Made by a program: the position numbers and the translations under genes. From Cichorium intybus (Eukaryota; Streptophyta; Magnoliopsida; Asterales; Asteraceae), in NCBI GenBank assembly GCA_023525715.1, contig CM042011.1, forward strand, positions 682,001-746,000: a DNA stretch of 64,000 nt. Reading direction: 5' to 3'. Below the pieces are notes generated by a model that worked only from the letters and a program-made list of their open reading frames with translations, was not told the DNA's origin and did no database searches. Below, piece after piece: positions 22,214 through 34,200 of the stretch. Numbering within the stretch: position 1 is the stretch's first letter; each line of letters opens with the position of its first letter.

Positions 22214-25200
22214 ATGGTGAACACTCGTAGCATGGTTCCGTCGGGTGAAGTCCAAGGGAGTGGGGCCGGTGATGAGGCTCAATCACAACCCATTTCCCTT
22301 GCAAGCATTGAGAAGATGATGCTTGATTTAATGGCCAAGCAAGAAGTAAAGATGATTGGTAAGATGAAAGAGTTAATGGAGGATCAAGAAGTACGATTGA
22401 GAGACGAAGTGAAGAACTTGTTTGGGGATAACACCGCTTCGGGTGGGCATGATACAAGTAGTTCGTATGATAGTATGCAACATGGACCACCTAGTAACAC
22501 TGTGTCCCAAGACATGGTAACTCCCAGGAAAAGGTGTAGCTTCAAGGACTTCAACTCTTGCAAGCCACCTACTTATAATGGGACTTTAGACCCGGTCGTA
22601 CTTCATAATTGGGTAATTGAGATCGAAATGGCCTTTTATGCTTGTCAATGCGGTGATGATCAACGCGTAAACTTCGCAATCACTACTCTCAAGGAAACGG
22701 CTCTTGAGTGGTGGTTGGAGACTAAAGAAATGATGGAGTTGCATGTGTTGGAGAACTTAACTTGGGATGTATTTTTGGAAAAGATGAAGGAGAGGTTTTG
22801 TACCAAGGAAGAGATCCGTGATCTTGAAAGAAAGTTCCTTGACTTGAAGAAAGACAAAATGACTATCACGGAGTACAATGCCAAATTCCGAAAACTTTTG
22901 AGCTTTGCTAGAAGGTTGGCTCCGGATGAGGCCACTAAAGTGGATCAATATGTGGGAGGTTTGCCTTGGAATTTTCGACTTAACTTCGAGGCTGCTACTC
23001 TTGAAGTTGCCATGAGAAAGGCAAGAAAGATTGAGAAGACATTGGAAGAACGGGACAAAGAAAGACCACCATTTGCGAACAAGAGGAAGGAAGGTCACGA
23101 CTTGCGTGGAAAGAGTACAATGGATCAAAAGAAACCAAAATTTGAAGGAAGGAGCAAAGGTGGAGAAACACAAAACAAGAACAAGGATGAAGTGGTGTGC
23201 TTTAAATGTGGTGATAAGGGTCACTTTGCTAATGCATGTCCCAAGGGTTTCAAGTGTTATAATTGTGGAGATGTTGGTCACAAGGCAAGTGAGTGTACTT
23301 CAAAAGAGAAAGGGGGCAGTGGAGGCGGAAGAAAGGAAGTACCTAGGACTAGAGGAAGGGCTTTTCAAATGACTGAGGAAGAGGCTAGAGAAAAGGCGAA
23401 TGTGGTGTCAGGTATATTTCTTGTAAACTCTTTACCCACTTCTATGTTATTTGATTCGGGGGCTACTTATTCTCACGTGTCCCCTAATTTTGCAAAAAGA
23501 CTACAATTACCTTTGCATAGACTTGAGTATGAACTAGTGATAGATGTAGCGGGTGGTGCAAGCAAAATTGTGAGTAAAGAGATATCGCATGTGAAGGTGG
23601 AGTGTAGTGGGGCGGAATTTTGGGTTGATCTCATACTTTTGGATGTTGGTGGATTTGATGTCGTACTCGGTATGGATTGGCTTGCAAAGTATGATGCTGA
23701 AATTTTATGTGGAAAGAAGATGGTGAGAGTGAAGACACCCGAAGGTGAACCTATTCTTATTTATGGAGACAAAAGAAGAGTGCCCACTAGTGTGATCAAC
23801 GTGATGAAAGCAAGAAGATGTTTGAGGAAGGGTTGTCAAGCTTATTTAGCATATGTGGTAGACACTGTAAAGGAAAAGAAGACTTTGGAAGATATTGAAG
23901 TAGTACGAGATTATCCCGAGGTTTTCCCCGATGATCTACCCGGTTTGCCACCGGATCGTCAAGTGGAACTTCGTATCGACTTGGTACCCGGAACCGCGCC
24001 ATTGGCTAAAGCTCCGTATCGTTTAGCGCCCGCAGAATTGAAAGAGTTGATGACGCAATTACAAGAGCTTCTTGATAAAGGTTTCATTAGGCCTAGCTCT
24101 TCCCCTTGGGGAGCTCCAATCTTATTTGTGAAGAAAAAGGATGGCTCCATGAGAATGTGCATTGATTACCGGGATCTCAACAAAGTGACTATCAAGAACC
24201 GGTATCCTCTACCTCGTATTGATGATTTATTCGATCAATTGCAAGGTGCGGGTTACTTTTCAAAAATTGATCTTCGATCGGGTTATCATCAATTGAAGGT
24301 TAGAGATGAAGACGTAGAGAAGACGGCTTTTCGAACAAGATATGGGCATTTTGAGTTTCTTGTAATGCCTTTCGGGCTAACTAACGCACCCGCAGCTTTC
24401 ATGGATCTCATGAATCGGGTGTGTAAACCGTTCCTTGACAAGTTTGTGATTGTGTTTATCGATGACATCCTCATTTACTCAAAGTCGGAGGCGGAGCATA
24501 AAGAACATTTGAAGATGGTACTCGAGACTCTAAAAAGGGAGAAGTTGTATGCAAAGTTTTCAAAGTGCGAGTTTTGGATCGGGGAAGTCCAATTTCTTGG
24601 GCACGTGGTGAATAAAGATGGAATTAAAGTGGACCCGACAAAGATTGAAGCGGTAATGAATTGGGAGAAACCGAAGAATCCAACCGAAATAAGAAGCTTT
24701 CTTGGATTGGCGGGATATTATAGACGGTTTATAGAAGGGTTTTCCAAGATTGCATGTCCGTTGACTTCGTTGACCAAGAAGAATGAGAAGTTTGTATGGA
24801 CCGACAAACAAGAAGAGGCATTCGAGATGTTGAAGAAGAAGTTGTGTGAAGCTCCTATTCTGTCCCTTCCGGAGGGCACTGAGGATTTTGCGGTTTACAG
24901 TGACGCGTCGGGTTTGGGAATTGGATGTGTTCTCACCCAAAGAGGAAAGGTTATTGCTTATGCGTCACGTCAGTTAAAAGAGCACGAGTTGAATTATCCC
25001 ACTCATGATAAGGAGTTGGCGGCCGTGATTCATGCATTGAAGATTTGGAGGCATTATCTTTATGGCACTCAATGCAAACTCTTCACGGATCATCAAAGTT
25101 TGCAATATTTATTTAGTCAAAAGGACTTGAACGCGAGGCAAAGGCGGTGGATTGAAGTGTTCAAGGATTATGATTGTGAAATCCTCTATCATCCGGGTAA

Positions 25201-26743
25201 AGCGAACATTGTGGCGGATGCTTTGAGTAGAAAAGAAATTAGTGAGAAAAGAAGAGTTAAAGCATTAAGAATTGAAGTGGTATCCACACTAGTTGACATG
25301 TTGAAGAGTGTTCAAGAAAAAGCTCAAGAAGAGGGTAACATCAAAGAGGAAAGACTTGGCAAGTCGGTGATTTTTGAGGAAAATTCTCACGGGTTGAAAA
25401 CATTTCAAAGTCGTGTTTGGGTGCCATTGTATGGTGGAAAAAGAGAACTAATTCTTGATGAGGCCCATAAGACCAAATATTCCATTCATCCCGGGTGTAC
25501 AAAAATGTATATGGATTTGAAGCCTTTGTATTGGTGGCCGACCATGAAAGTGGATATTGCAAAGTATGTCAACAAGTGTTTAACGTGTTCTTTAGTGAAA
25601 ACCGAGCATCAAAGACCTTATGGGGATCTTGAGCCGTTGGATGTCCCGGAATGGAAGTGGGAAAAGATCACTATGGATTTTGTTACCAAATTACCACGAA
25701 CAAGAGGTGGTCATGATATGATTTGGGTCATTGTGGACCGGTTGACTAAAAGTGCATTATTTCTTGCGGCAAGAGAAACATGGCCTGTTGATAAGTTTGC
25801 GGAATTATATAAGGATGAAGTCATTCGGAGGCACGGAGTGCCATTATCAATTGTGTCGGATCGGGACAGTCGGTTTACATCACATTTTTGGAAAAGCATG
25901 CAAGAGGTATTGGGAACCAAGTTATGTTTGAGTACGGCTTATCATCCTCAAACCGACGGGCAAAGTGAGAGGACGATTCAAACGCTTGAGGATATGCTAC
26001 GTGCTTGTGTGTTGGATTTTGGGGGAAGCTGGGATAGACATCTTCCTTTGATTGAGTTTTCTTACAACAATAGTTACCATTCATCCATAAAGATGGCTCC
26101 ATATGAAGCTTTGTATGGAAGAAAGTGTAGATCACCTTCATGTTGGTTACAAGCGGGAGAAAAGGTGTTGGTGGGGCCTAGTTTGATTCAAGAAACCGCG
26201 GAAAAGGTGGAGGTGATTAAGGAACGGATGAAGGCGGCCCAAAGTAGACAAAAGAGTTATGCCAATTTGAAGAATCGACCCATGACATTTCAAGTGGGAG
26301 ATCAAGTGTTACTTAAGGTGTCACCTTGGAGAGGAATTATACGTTTTGGGAAAAGAGGAAAGCTTAATCCAAGGTATATTGGACCGTTGAATGTGTTGGA
26401 GAAGATTGGAAAACAAGCTTATAGACTTGAGTTGCCGCCGGAGTTGCATGGAATTCACAATGTTTTCCACGTGTGCTATCTTAGGAAGTGGCTTGGGGAT
26501 AAGGTCGACTTCTTACCTTTAGAGGAAATTCGGGTGGATGAGAACAAAAGACTTATAGAAGAACCGGAGGAGATTTTGGATAGAAAAGTTAAAAAGCTAA
26601 GGAAAAAGATGATCGAGCTGGTTCTTGTCAAATGGAAACATTCGTCGGGAGCAAACCTCACGTGGGAGACGGAAGAGGAAATGCGGAAGAGATATCCACA
26701 GCTTTTTGGAGAAGTCGAGATTCCGAGGACGGAATCTTCTTAA
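22214..26743 (+). CDS. Gag-Pol polyprotein of gypsy chromovirus
   Basis: I prefer the ATG at 22214 (MVNTRSMVPSGEVQ) over one 12 codons upstream, since MVNTR-type starts are usual for these elements; this gives 1,509 residues. Order: coiled-coil-like N-terminus; Gag domain (PPTYNGTLDPVVLHNW, ALEWW); two CCHC knuckles, CFKCGDKGHFANAC and CYNCGDVGHKASEC (about 329-362); aspartic protease LFDSGATYSHV (about 414); RT with YRDLNK and catalytic VFIDDIL (about 748-754); RNase H with VYSDASG and DALSR; integrase with an HHCC finger (CLTC) and core Asp in TMDFVT, Asp in SDRDSRF and Glu in GQSERT, the last two 35 apart; a GPY/F-like module (PRYIGPLNV); and a C-terminal chromodomain-like VLVKWKHS, LTWETEEEM. 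It makes virus-like particles, copies the RNA to DNA and inserts it; the chromodomain probably steers insertion to heterochromatin. No stops, frameshifts or lost catalytic residues were seen. Confidence 0.97.
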   Translation: MVNTRSMVPSGEVQGSGAGDEAQSQPISLASIEKMMLDLMAKQEVKMIGKMKELMEDQEVRLRDEVKNLFGDNTASGGHDTSSSYDSMQHGPPSNTVSQDMVTPRKRCSFKDFNSCKPPTYNGTLDPVVLHNWVIEIEMAFYACQCGDDQRVNFAITTLKETALEWWLETKEMMELHVLENLTWDVFLEKMKERFCTKEEIRDLERKFLDLKKDKMTITEYNAKFRKLLSFARRLAPDEATKVDQYVGGLPWNFRLNFEAATLEVAMRKARKIEKTLEERDKERPPFANKRKEGHDLRGKSTMDQKKPKFEGRSKGGETQNKNKDEVVCFKCGDKGHFANACPKGFKCYNCGDVGHKASECTSKEKGGSGGGRKEVPRTRGRAFQMTEEEAREKANVVSGIFLVNSLPTSMLFDSGATYSHVSPNFAKRLQLPLHRLEYELVIDVAGGASKIVSKEISHVKVECSGAEFWVDLILLDVGGFDVVLGMDWLAKYDAEILCGKKMVRVKTPEGEPILIYGDKRRVPTSVINVMKARRCLRKGCQAYLAYVVDTVKEKKTLEDIEVVRDYPEVFPDDLPGLPPDRQVELRIDLVPGTAPLAKAPYRLAPAELKELMTQLQELLDKGFIRPSSSPWGAPILFVKKKDGSMRMCIDYRDLNKVTIKNRYPLPRIDDLFDQLQGAGYFSKIDLRSGYHQLKVRDEDVEKTAFRTRYGHFEFLVMPFGLTNAPAAFMDLMNRVCKPFLDKFVIVFIDDILIYSKSEAEHKEHLKMVLETLKREKLYAKFSKCEFWIGEVQFLGHVVNKDGIKVDPTKIEAVMNWEKPKNPTEIRSFLGLAGYYRRFIEGFSKIACPLTSLTKKNEKFVWTDKQEEAFEMLKKKLCEAPILSLPEGTEDFAVYSDASGLGIGCVLTQRGKVIAYASRQLKEHELNYPTHDKELAAVIHALKIWRHYLYGTQCKLFTDHQSLQYLFSQKDLNARQRRWIEVFKDYDCEILYHPGKANIVADALSRKEISEKRRVKALRIEVVSTLVDMLKSVQEKAQEEGNIKEERLGKSVIFEENSHGLKTFQSRVWVPLYGGKRELILDEAHKTKYSIHPGCTKMYMDLKPLYWWPTMKVDIAKYVNKCLTCSLVKTEHQRPYGDLEPLDVPEWKWEKITMDFVTKLPRTRGGHDMIWVIVDRLTKSALFLAARETWPVDKFAELYKDEVIRRHGVPLSIVSDRDSRFTSHFWKSMQEVLGTKLCLSTAYHPQTDGQSERTIQTLEDMLRACVLDFGGSWDRHLPLIEFSYNNSYHSSIKMAPYEALYGRKCRSPSCWLQAGEKVLVGPSLIQETAEKVEVIKERMKAAQSRQKSYANLKNRPMTFQVGDQVLLKVSPWRGIIRFGKRGKLNPRYIGPLNVLEKIGKQAYRLELPPELHGIHNVFHVCYLRKWLGDKVDFLPLEEIRVDENKRLIEEPEEILDRKVKKLRKKMIELVLVKWKHSSGANLTWETEEEMRKRYPQLFGEVEIPRTESS

Positions 26744-26751
26744 GGGGAAGG
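26742..26751 (+). other. Gypsy polypurine tract
   Basis: AAGGGGAAGG overlapping the Gag-Pol stop codon and ending four bases before the 3' LTR. Confidence 0.85.
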
Positions 26752-26755
26752 TAAT

Positions 26756-29003
26756 TGTAACATCCTTAATCTAGGATAAATAATTTAATGAATAAAATAA
26801 TGAATTAGGTAATTATAATAATTGAACTATATTAAATTTAATTAAGAAGTATTTTGTCCTTAATAACTCAATAGGGGTAAAAAGGGAATTTACTACATTT
26901 AAATTCTAGAAGAAGGACCTAATTGTAAAACTAGAACTATTATGGAGTGGGGAGGGATTTCATTGCAATTAAGAAGAAAATAGTGAGCTGGAGGGACCAT
27001 ATTGCGATTTAGGGAAACTTGGAGCTTTAGTGGGGGAAAACCCCATTTCTCCTCTCATTTCACGTTTTTGGGAGAGGAGAGCAAGGAAGGGAGGCGATTT
27101 TCAGGTTTTCAAGTGGAAGGGCTTGATTCTAGCAAGATCTAAGTGGATTACATCAGTTTATTGAAGATTTAAGGTAAGAAATCTCATCTCCATGTTGGAA
27201 ACCCACTATTTTGGGGTAGATTGAGTCTAAATTCGAGTTCTATGTTGGGGGAGATGGAATCCATGATCCCAAGGATGTAAATCACGAATTCAAGTGACTA
27301 TTCTTCTACAATTTGGTTGTTATATGCTTGGAGAACAGTTGGGATGCTTGTTGATCCATTTGAAACCCTAGTTTTTGGGGAAAACTCATCATATGGTAAA
27401 ACCTTGATGATTGGATCAACTCTTATCTTCAAAATGTTCTATGAAAAGCTTAAGTAGATTCCTTATGATTTCAAGTTATTGGAAGAAGGATTTCATTATT
27501 GATTTGTCATTTGATTGGGTTGAATTGGATACTCTTTGGATCTAAGCTCATGAAGTAAACTTGAAATGATAACATGGATTTGATTCAATGGAGATGATAT
27601 TAGATGGTTAGAAAGGGTGTAATGAGGTGTTATTTTGAGTTAGAATAATGTTATTTCAATGGTTATGAGTTTGGAGAATTGTTGGACCTTGAATTGGATG
27701 AAAAGGAGTGAAAATGACCAAAAATCGGGATTTGCAGCAGGTCTACACGACCCGTGTAGGGCCACACGACCCGTGTGGAGGGTCTGGAGGCCACGGGTTG
27801 GGTTCCTGCATTTTTACACGACCCGTGTAGGGCTACACGCCCCGTGTAGCTCTGTTTGACCAATTTTTCAGTTTTTAGACCTTAAGCTTTATGGTTTGGG
27901 CCTTGGGTTCTAAGGTTCAAGCCTACTCTTAGGACATGTTTAACTAAGATTTTACTCTTAATTAGTGAAGTATAACTAATCTAGAGCTATTAGTAATGTT
28001 GAATATTATTTCTTGTAGGAGAGGAGTAATCGAAGTAAAGCAAAGAATCATATCCTACTTTGGGACGTAAGAGAGGTGAGTTACCTGGAGTATACATCCC
28101 TCATTTAACTCTTGTATGTTTTATCTCATTCCATGCATTTCATTAAGTGCTAATTGTTGCATAAATCTATGTGTTCATGGCATTCAAAGAGCTAGTTCAA
28201 AGATGTTTTTACAAAGGAAATACTACTATAGTTTTGAAAAATGTTTGAATCATTCCTCCATGCATTTCATATAGGAGGGGTGGACCGTGTGAACCTTTTG
28301 ACAAAGATGAAATGATTGTCCCGGATTTAGGGAAATCACGGGTTAATACCCAAATGAGTTGTTGTCCCGGATTTAGGGAAACCGTTTCTGACAATAGGAA
28401 ACCGCATGAGGGATTTGCTAACCCTCATGGGACTAGTGTGGTGGCCACTAGTTCTAGTTTAGCCTATACGGGGATCGGGTGACATGCTCCGTGCGTGTTA
28501 TTCGTGAACTTAGGTAGGTGCCACTGTGGTGAGTTGGACTGCTAAGAGATTGACATGGGTTGGAATAGTTGCATCCATGCATCATGCTGCATACCATAAC
28601 TATCCATTTGTGTAAACTATCAAAATGTTTTAATAAGTTTAAATATGAAGAAAATCAGTATTTTGGAGATTATCTCGAGTGCTAAGGATTTTCCTTTCAC
28701 TCATAGCAAGATAATCTCGGGTAACTCACTAGGCATTTCCATTGCCTAACTGTTTTGATGTGTACTCAGGTTAAGGCTAGGAGTTTAAGGCGAGGCGGGA
28801 AATTCTAGAAGACCACGGGATGTGTGGCCATTTAAACCTTGTTTTTATACTTGAATTATGATACCTCCTCGCTATACATTATTAAACAATGTTTTGATGC
28901 TTTTGGGACCAAATTCCGCGATGATGAAATTTCTTTTTGAATTAATGAAGTTATTTTAGAAAACAAATGTTTTAATTATTAAACCCTAGCGAGGGGTGTC
29001 ACA
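26756..29003 (+). repeat. Gypsy 3' LTR (family A)
   Basis: 2,248 bp, collinear with 19826-22074 apart from about 14 substitutions and one missing A near 27381. Followed by the TSD copy GGGTT. Confidence 0.95.
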
Positions 29004-29341
29004 GGGTTTCTCGCGATTTTCAGCCTGTACGCGATAGTGACTTTACCTGGGCCTGCAGTTAGCGATGCTAACTTTAATGTTAGCGCCACTAATGTCGTTT
29101 GGGCGGGATAAAACCTCATTTTCGGGGTTTTAAGTCATTTTTAAGTGTAGAGCTCGTTGGAGATCCGTTTTTTTCATTCCTAGCCCCTGGAAACACCATG
29201 GAACACACTCTCAAGCTTTCTCTTGTGTTCTTGGCTCATGCAATGAAGTTGTGAAGGTTGTTAGAGAAAGAAGAAGGAAACAAGGTGCTCAAGAGGGTGG
29301 TGCTTAGAAGGAATCAAGCCTCTTGCTATCACTGGACCATT

Positions 29342-30379
29342 GTAAGTGTTTAAAACCTTGTTTTCCTTAGATATTTGTTGTTAAAGGAGTTATGAAGTCG
29401 TTTCCAAGCTTTTCAAGACAATGATGGCTCCATATCTTGGATGAGGGTGTGATTTAGAGACTAATGATGAGTTCTTCTCCTTTTAGTCTCTGAATCCTTG
29501 AGAAAAATCCAAGCCTAGTCTTAATGTGGTTGTGGATGAAGTTTTAAGTTATTAATCTTTATTTTTGGAACTAGATTTGTCACCATGAGCTTGTTTGGCA
29601 ATGATTGGTGGGTTAAGTCACGTTTTTTTATGAGTTATTGGATGGTTGGGGACAACCCCTGGAAGTTATAGCTTCTGTCTTAATGGATTAAGCACTTAAT
29701 GGAGATTTTGGGCTGAACAGGGGAGTTAGCGACGCTAACTTCGTCTGTTGACTTTGTTGACTTTGACCGTTGACCGTTGACTTTTTGACCAGTTTGACTT
29801 TTGGTCAAACTTGAGGGTTTTGGACGCCGGTCTTTTAGGATTATTCCGTTCGGGATTTAGAAAGTTCTAAGTGAGGTTTATCCTTTATAGGAAGTGCGTA
29901 TTGACGGGAGCTAGGGGAACTCGCGTGGAGTGTTGTCTAGCTTAAGGTCGCGAATCAGGTGAGTCTTTTTACTATACTATGGGTGATGTTACATGCATAG
30001 ATAGTCTTTATTACTTTGTGTAATAATGTGATTATTTGTGCTTTACGTGTTTGCCGACGAAAGTCGATGACTGCCGGACTATGGGCCGACAGTGCCGACT
30101 TGAGAGCCGATGATGATGTTTGCCGGCGAAAGTCGATGACGATGATTGCCGGCGAAAGCCGATGACGATGATTGCCGGCGAAAGCCGATGACGATGTTTG
30201 TCGGTGAAAGCCGACGACGATGATTGCCGGCGAAAGCCGATGACGATGTTTGCCAACGAGAGCCGATGACGATATTTGCCGACGAAAGTCGATGACGATG
30301 TTTATGTGATGGATCGTGTGGTATTTTTGGGGAACTCACTAAGCTTTGTGCTTACCCTTTTAATTTGAATGGTTTTTAG
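29342..30379 (+). other. Predicted LTR intron module, family B
   Basis: Donor-like CATT|GTAAGT at 29342; acceptor CCTTTATAG ending 29890; a 68-nt middle segment 29891-29958; donor ATCAG|GTGAGT at 29959; CTCAC then hairpin TAAGC/GCTTA at 30340-30354; acceptor GGTTTTTAG ending 30379. In the inverted copy (62356-63629) the first donor and middle-segment acceptor are kept and the second donor reads GTGACT. Confidence 0.4.
30119..30300 (+). repeat. 26-bp minisatellite, seven units
   Basis: Seven tandem units of the type TTTGCCGGCGAAAGTCGATG plus ACGATG, diverged by a few bases each. A degenerate eighth unit lies at 30050. The unit is not a multiple of three, so the ORFs reading through it are artefacts. 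Part of the array is conserved in the inverted family B copy at about 62356-62455. Confidence 0.95.
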
Positions 30380-30460
30380 TTGGCAAACCTTTTTATGTAT
30401 TTAAATCGCTTTTAAAAATGAAAATTTTATTACGGAATTTGGGACGTTACAACTTGGTTT

Positions 30461-30483
30461 GGGGGGGGGGGGGGGGGGGGGGG
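30461..30483 (+). repeat. G23 homopolymer
   Basis: Twenty-three consecutive G between the end of LTR B and a tandemly duplicated segment whose other copy reads GGTGGGGCTACATG at the same place, so the tract is an expansion or an assembly artefact. Confidence 0.9.
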
Positions 30484-30518
30484 CTACATGCAATTGAGTA
30501 GAAAGTAAATGATGATTT

Positions 30519-31284
30519 TGAAGATTTTTCTAGCAAACAATGAACAAATAATTTCTTATGATTCATATGCAACCCTAGAAAAATCTATGTTTTCTTCTAT
30601 GAAGATAATAAACTAAAATCCTAAAGCCAACAATTATTTCTAAAGATCAAATCAAGAATAACCAACCTTTTGATCTTGTTCTTGAAGCTAGCAGCAAAAG
30701 AATCCTGCCTCAAATGAAGTCACACCCAAGCAATGGAGAAGATAGTCCAGCAGAGTTTTCTTGGTGAAAATGACGCAGGTTTTAGGGTGGCCAGGTGCCT
30801 CCTATTATAGCCTCCAAGGGTTACAGCTGAAACCCTAAGGAGCCTCCAAATGGGCAAGCCTGCTGACTAAATGGATCAAGCCTTTTCTAAACCCTAATAG
30901 GGTTTCGCCAACCATGGAGAATCCTTCCATGGTGGCGCCACTTTTGGCCCCTGTCCACTGGCCAGTTATTTATTCAACTATTAAATAAATACAAACCAGT
31001 CCCTGCACTTTTAATTAATTAATTTAATCACTGAATTAAATCCAATTAATTCTAGATTAAATATTAATTAATTATTATAGTTTCTAATTAATATATTAAC
31101 ACTTAAATATATTAATAAACTATTTAATTAATTCCATTGATTTATTAAACAATTAATAAATCAACCTTTTACTCTACTGAACTCTATCCTAACCTCCAGC
31201 TATGAGGGCAACCCAAATGGACTTTGCTTCAATTAACAAGATAAATATAAATATAAAGTCATGGCTTAGACACCTAATCCAACA
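30519..31284 (-). repeat. 3' LTR of the minus-strand element
   Basis: 766 bp. On the minus strand it starts TGTTGGATTAGG and ends ATCTTCA. Confidence 0.93.
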
Positions 31285-34200
31285 GTCTCTCACTTGGATA
31301 AGTCTATGACTTTAATTTATCTTCTGATTAATTAACAACCTGCAGCTTCCAAGAAACTGCTGCCGAACTCTGACCCAGTCAGTTCTGTCCATAGATAAGT
31401 GATCATATGACCCTTCGTCCAACAAGATATTTTCAGACACGAGACATGGATTGAGATCAATCTCTGTCCGATACTCTGTTTCCCGATTTCCGATTCTGCT
31501 TATGACTTTCGGACTTCTAATTGAACACATAAATTTAATCCAGGCTGGCCAGCACTTTAGTCAACTTCAAAATCATCGATCGGCCTACAGATATCTGTTT
31601 CCCATCAGGGACAAGGAACGAATAAGCTTCGACTCATATGCTTGTGTCTTTTACTTACCAAATTGTACACAACAATGCGTTTTATAACATCAAGTTACCG
31701 ATGCGTTTACGTATTATCAATGCACAACCGACTCGTAAATGTCAACTCATATGTCTCTGCTTCAAGATCATACGATATTATCGTCTCGACATTGCTCGTG
31801 ATGTAATCCATGAAGCAATCTATTGAGTGCGGGTTTATCCAATACTCAAATCTCTATTTCTAAGTACTCGTGAATGTTGTAGCAGTCTTACTGCAATGTC
31901 TAACTCCTTAGTCAATCTACAAACCAATTCACGACAGTCTTCGTTCATACTTACTCCCGAAAAGTATGAGCGACTGTGGACTTTTGAATAATCAAATTAT
32001 TCGGGAAGTGAAACATGCAAAGACGAAACTTAAAATCTGACTGGTAGCTACTCTTGCTAATTACCAAGTCTCCACGAGGTAATTATCAAGTCAGATTCTT
32101 CATAAACTATTATCGGTTTCTAGATTCCTATTAAACTTTTAATTCATGTTATGTATCTATGTCTATATGACCTTTCACTCTTTCTATGTATTCAAATGTT
32201 ATACACTAATACACTTCATCCGATCGGATATCCTTCCGATGATATTTCAATTTTGGTCATACCGTCATTCTCACTAACAACTCCATTCTATGTACTGTGA
32301 CTTTCCATGGTTCTCGAGATCTTTAGTCCACATGACTGCACCCTAAGACTATTTCGAGGTGTTATGATGTGCCGGTGAGCCACACGCGCTCCATCGGAAT
32401 GCCAACGAAATTCTTTAACCATTAAGTCCTTATTTTAAAAACTCTTTTCAAATTGTTATCAACATTCACCCCTAATCATTTTCCAATGATTTCTCACGTA
32501 TGTACAAAATCCATTAAGTATTCTCAGCCAGGTCATATCCTGAATCTGACTCACTATGCTCTGAGCATTAAGTCATCAAGACATGTTCATGACACTTCTG
32601 ATCGATCCAAGAAACTTGTTGGATTCGATCCAGTCCTATTCCAAACTCTTTTGGAATCTAAGGATTACTTATAATGTAATCCTTGTGTCATGATTTTTCA
32701 ATAACTATTTCCTTTCGGAGACTCTTTTCCATGCATCTTGAATCTTATCAAGATCATGCTTACTATGGCCAGGTCTATACTGATGACATCATCTATCTGA
32801 TATGTGTTAATGGATTATGTGAGTATGTTGCACCTTTTATATCTCTCATGCCAAATCATTACACTTTGCAATGACAGAAAACTATTTCCTAGGGCAATGC
32901 ATCTTGAGTCTCATCAAGATCATTTTGTCAGAGTTTCGATTTATCTAATAGACGTTTATAAACAACCGAGCATGTCGTATCTTTATTAAGTCTTTTATAG
33001 CGATCTGTTTCTTAACACCAAGTCATTACACTTTGTAATGAAAAGAGACGTTTCCTAGAAACATTATGTGACACACATATGGAGATAGTAGATAACAGTG
33101 ACACTCCCACTGGCTTTGACACGGTTATGGACTATTCAAAAAATCCAGAACTTTTGGCATATTTTGAGAATCCAAACCTTTCTGCATTTTAAAGGAAATC
33201 TTTCAGCCCTTTCTCAAAATCCAATACTTTGGCATATTTTGAGAATCTGAATATCCTTTCTTGCGAGATGCCTATGGCGTAATCCCAGGCCCACGTACCT
33301 TTATACTGGCATATTCTTTGTGAGTCCCCATTTGTGTGCCGGTGATCCACACGCGCTCCACTAATGACTTACATTATGCAGTATCCTTTCAGATTTCATC
33401 TTCTATTGAGAGTGCTTCTCTCGGAGTCAATTGCTTGACTCTGAGTATCATCTCACTCAACCAGATGTTCTGAAGGTACGTTTCTGTCCATGTGTGGTTT
33501 CTTTTGATGATTACTCCCACTGGTTTTAAGACCAGTTGTAAAATCAATCAAACTGTCACATAGACTGTATCTCGTCCTAAGGTTCTCTTAATTGGCAGCA
33601 ACCGGACTCACCAATGCTTCCAAGTAGTCGGATTGAAAATTCGTACCAACTATAGTGTTTTACCACTAATCGGTATGTCACCCTGATCATAACTACTTAT
33701 GATGGTGATCAGTACTACTGGTCAAGAGAAGATAATGTCAGAATTAAAACAAAAATCTGATTTCTGCTCTAAGCCTAGTGATGACTAAAGGTTATTTCAC
33801 TTGGCTAATCCTGAACTCATTCAGGACTGTCCCAACTCCCACTGTTTCCTTAGAACATGAGTTCTTTCTAAAAGATCTATTTCTTTTCCAGGTATAGAGG
33901 GATAGCCAGTGAAATGACATTGCTGATGAGGTTCGGACGAACACTACAAGACCCTGGACTTTCTATGTGCAAGTAGGACAATCACAGCTTCACATATCAG
34001 GCAGTGTCTGCAAAACCTACTTAGTCTAGGACGTGGTCGGAATATGGTCTGACCGGTTCAATTTATCGGAACCTAATTGACAATGTATCTCATACATCGA
34101 GGATCAAACTGTTTCGACCAATGCTCCATCATCTTCCCTAAGACACATTATTAATGTTCTTGGAAGAGAATAAACTGTGAAACATTTTCCCAGTTTATGT

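Larger units (their letters stand above)
19826..29003 (+). mobile_element. Ty3/gypsy chromovirus (Tekay/Del-like), complete and possibly active
   Basis: LTRs of 2,249 and 2,248 bp, TSD GGGTT (19821-19825 and 29004-29008), tRNA-iMet primer-binding site, purine tract and one uninterrupted Gag-Pol ORF. By eye the LTRs differ at about 14 positions plus one 1-bp indel (about 0.6 percent), so the insertion is recent. All parts needed for transposition are present on sequence grounds. The long LTRs and C-terminal chromodomain point to the Tekay/Del clade; the clade call is by resemblance. Confidence 0.95.
19646..30451 (+). mobile_element. LTR of family B (about 1.62 kb), split by a nested gypsy element
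   Basis: The LTR begins TGTAAGACCC at 19646 and ends GGGACGTTACA at 30451. The gypsy element at 19826-29003 sits inside it, and removing that and one TSD copy restores a continuous sequence of about 1,623 bp. It contains palindromic words of the GTTAGCGACGCTAAC type (19776-19812, about 29055-29095, 29724-29738) and a 26-bp minisatellite. The flanking pentamers are ATTTG and ACTTG, one mismatch apart, which would fit an old solo LTR. But ACTTGGT right after it also resembles the start of a primer-binding site, so it may be a truncated 5' LTR. A second, inverted copy lies at 62356-63629. Confidence 0.8.

Noticed and set aside
22757..23372. Long ORFs overlapping gypsy gag (174 codons minus, 113 codons plus)
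   Set aside because: Shadow frames of the real Gag-Pol; no domain and no independent promoter.
30119..30300. CRISPR-like regular array
   Set aside because: Units are directly abutted without spacers, and the sequence is plant LTR DNA.
30032..30339. Minus-strand ORFs with repeating HHRLSP-like words
   Set aside because: Read-through of the 26-bp minisatellite; the period is not a multiple of three and both overlapping frames are open.
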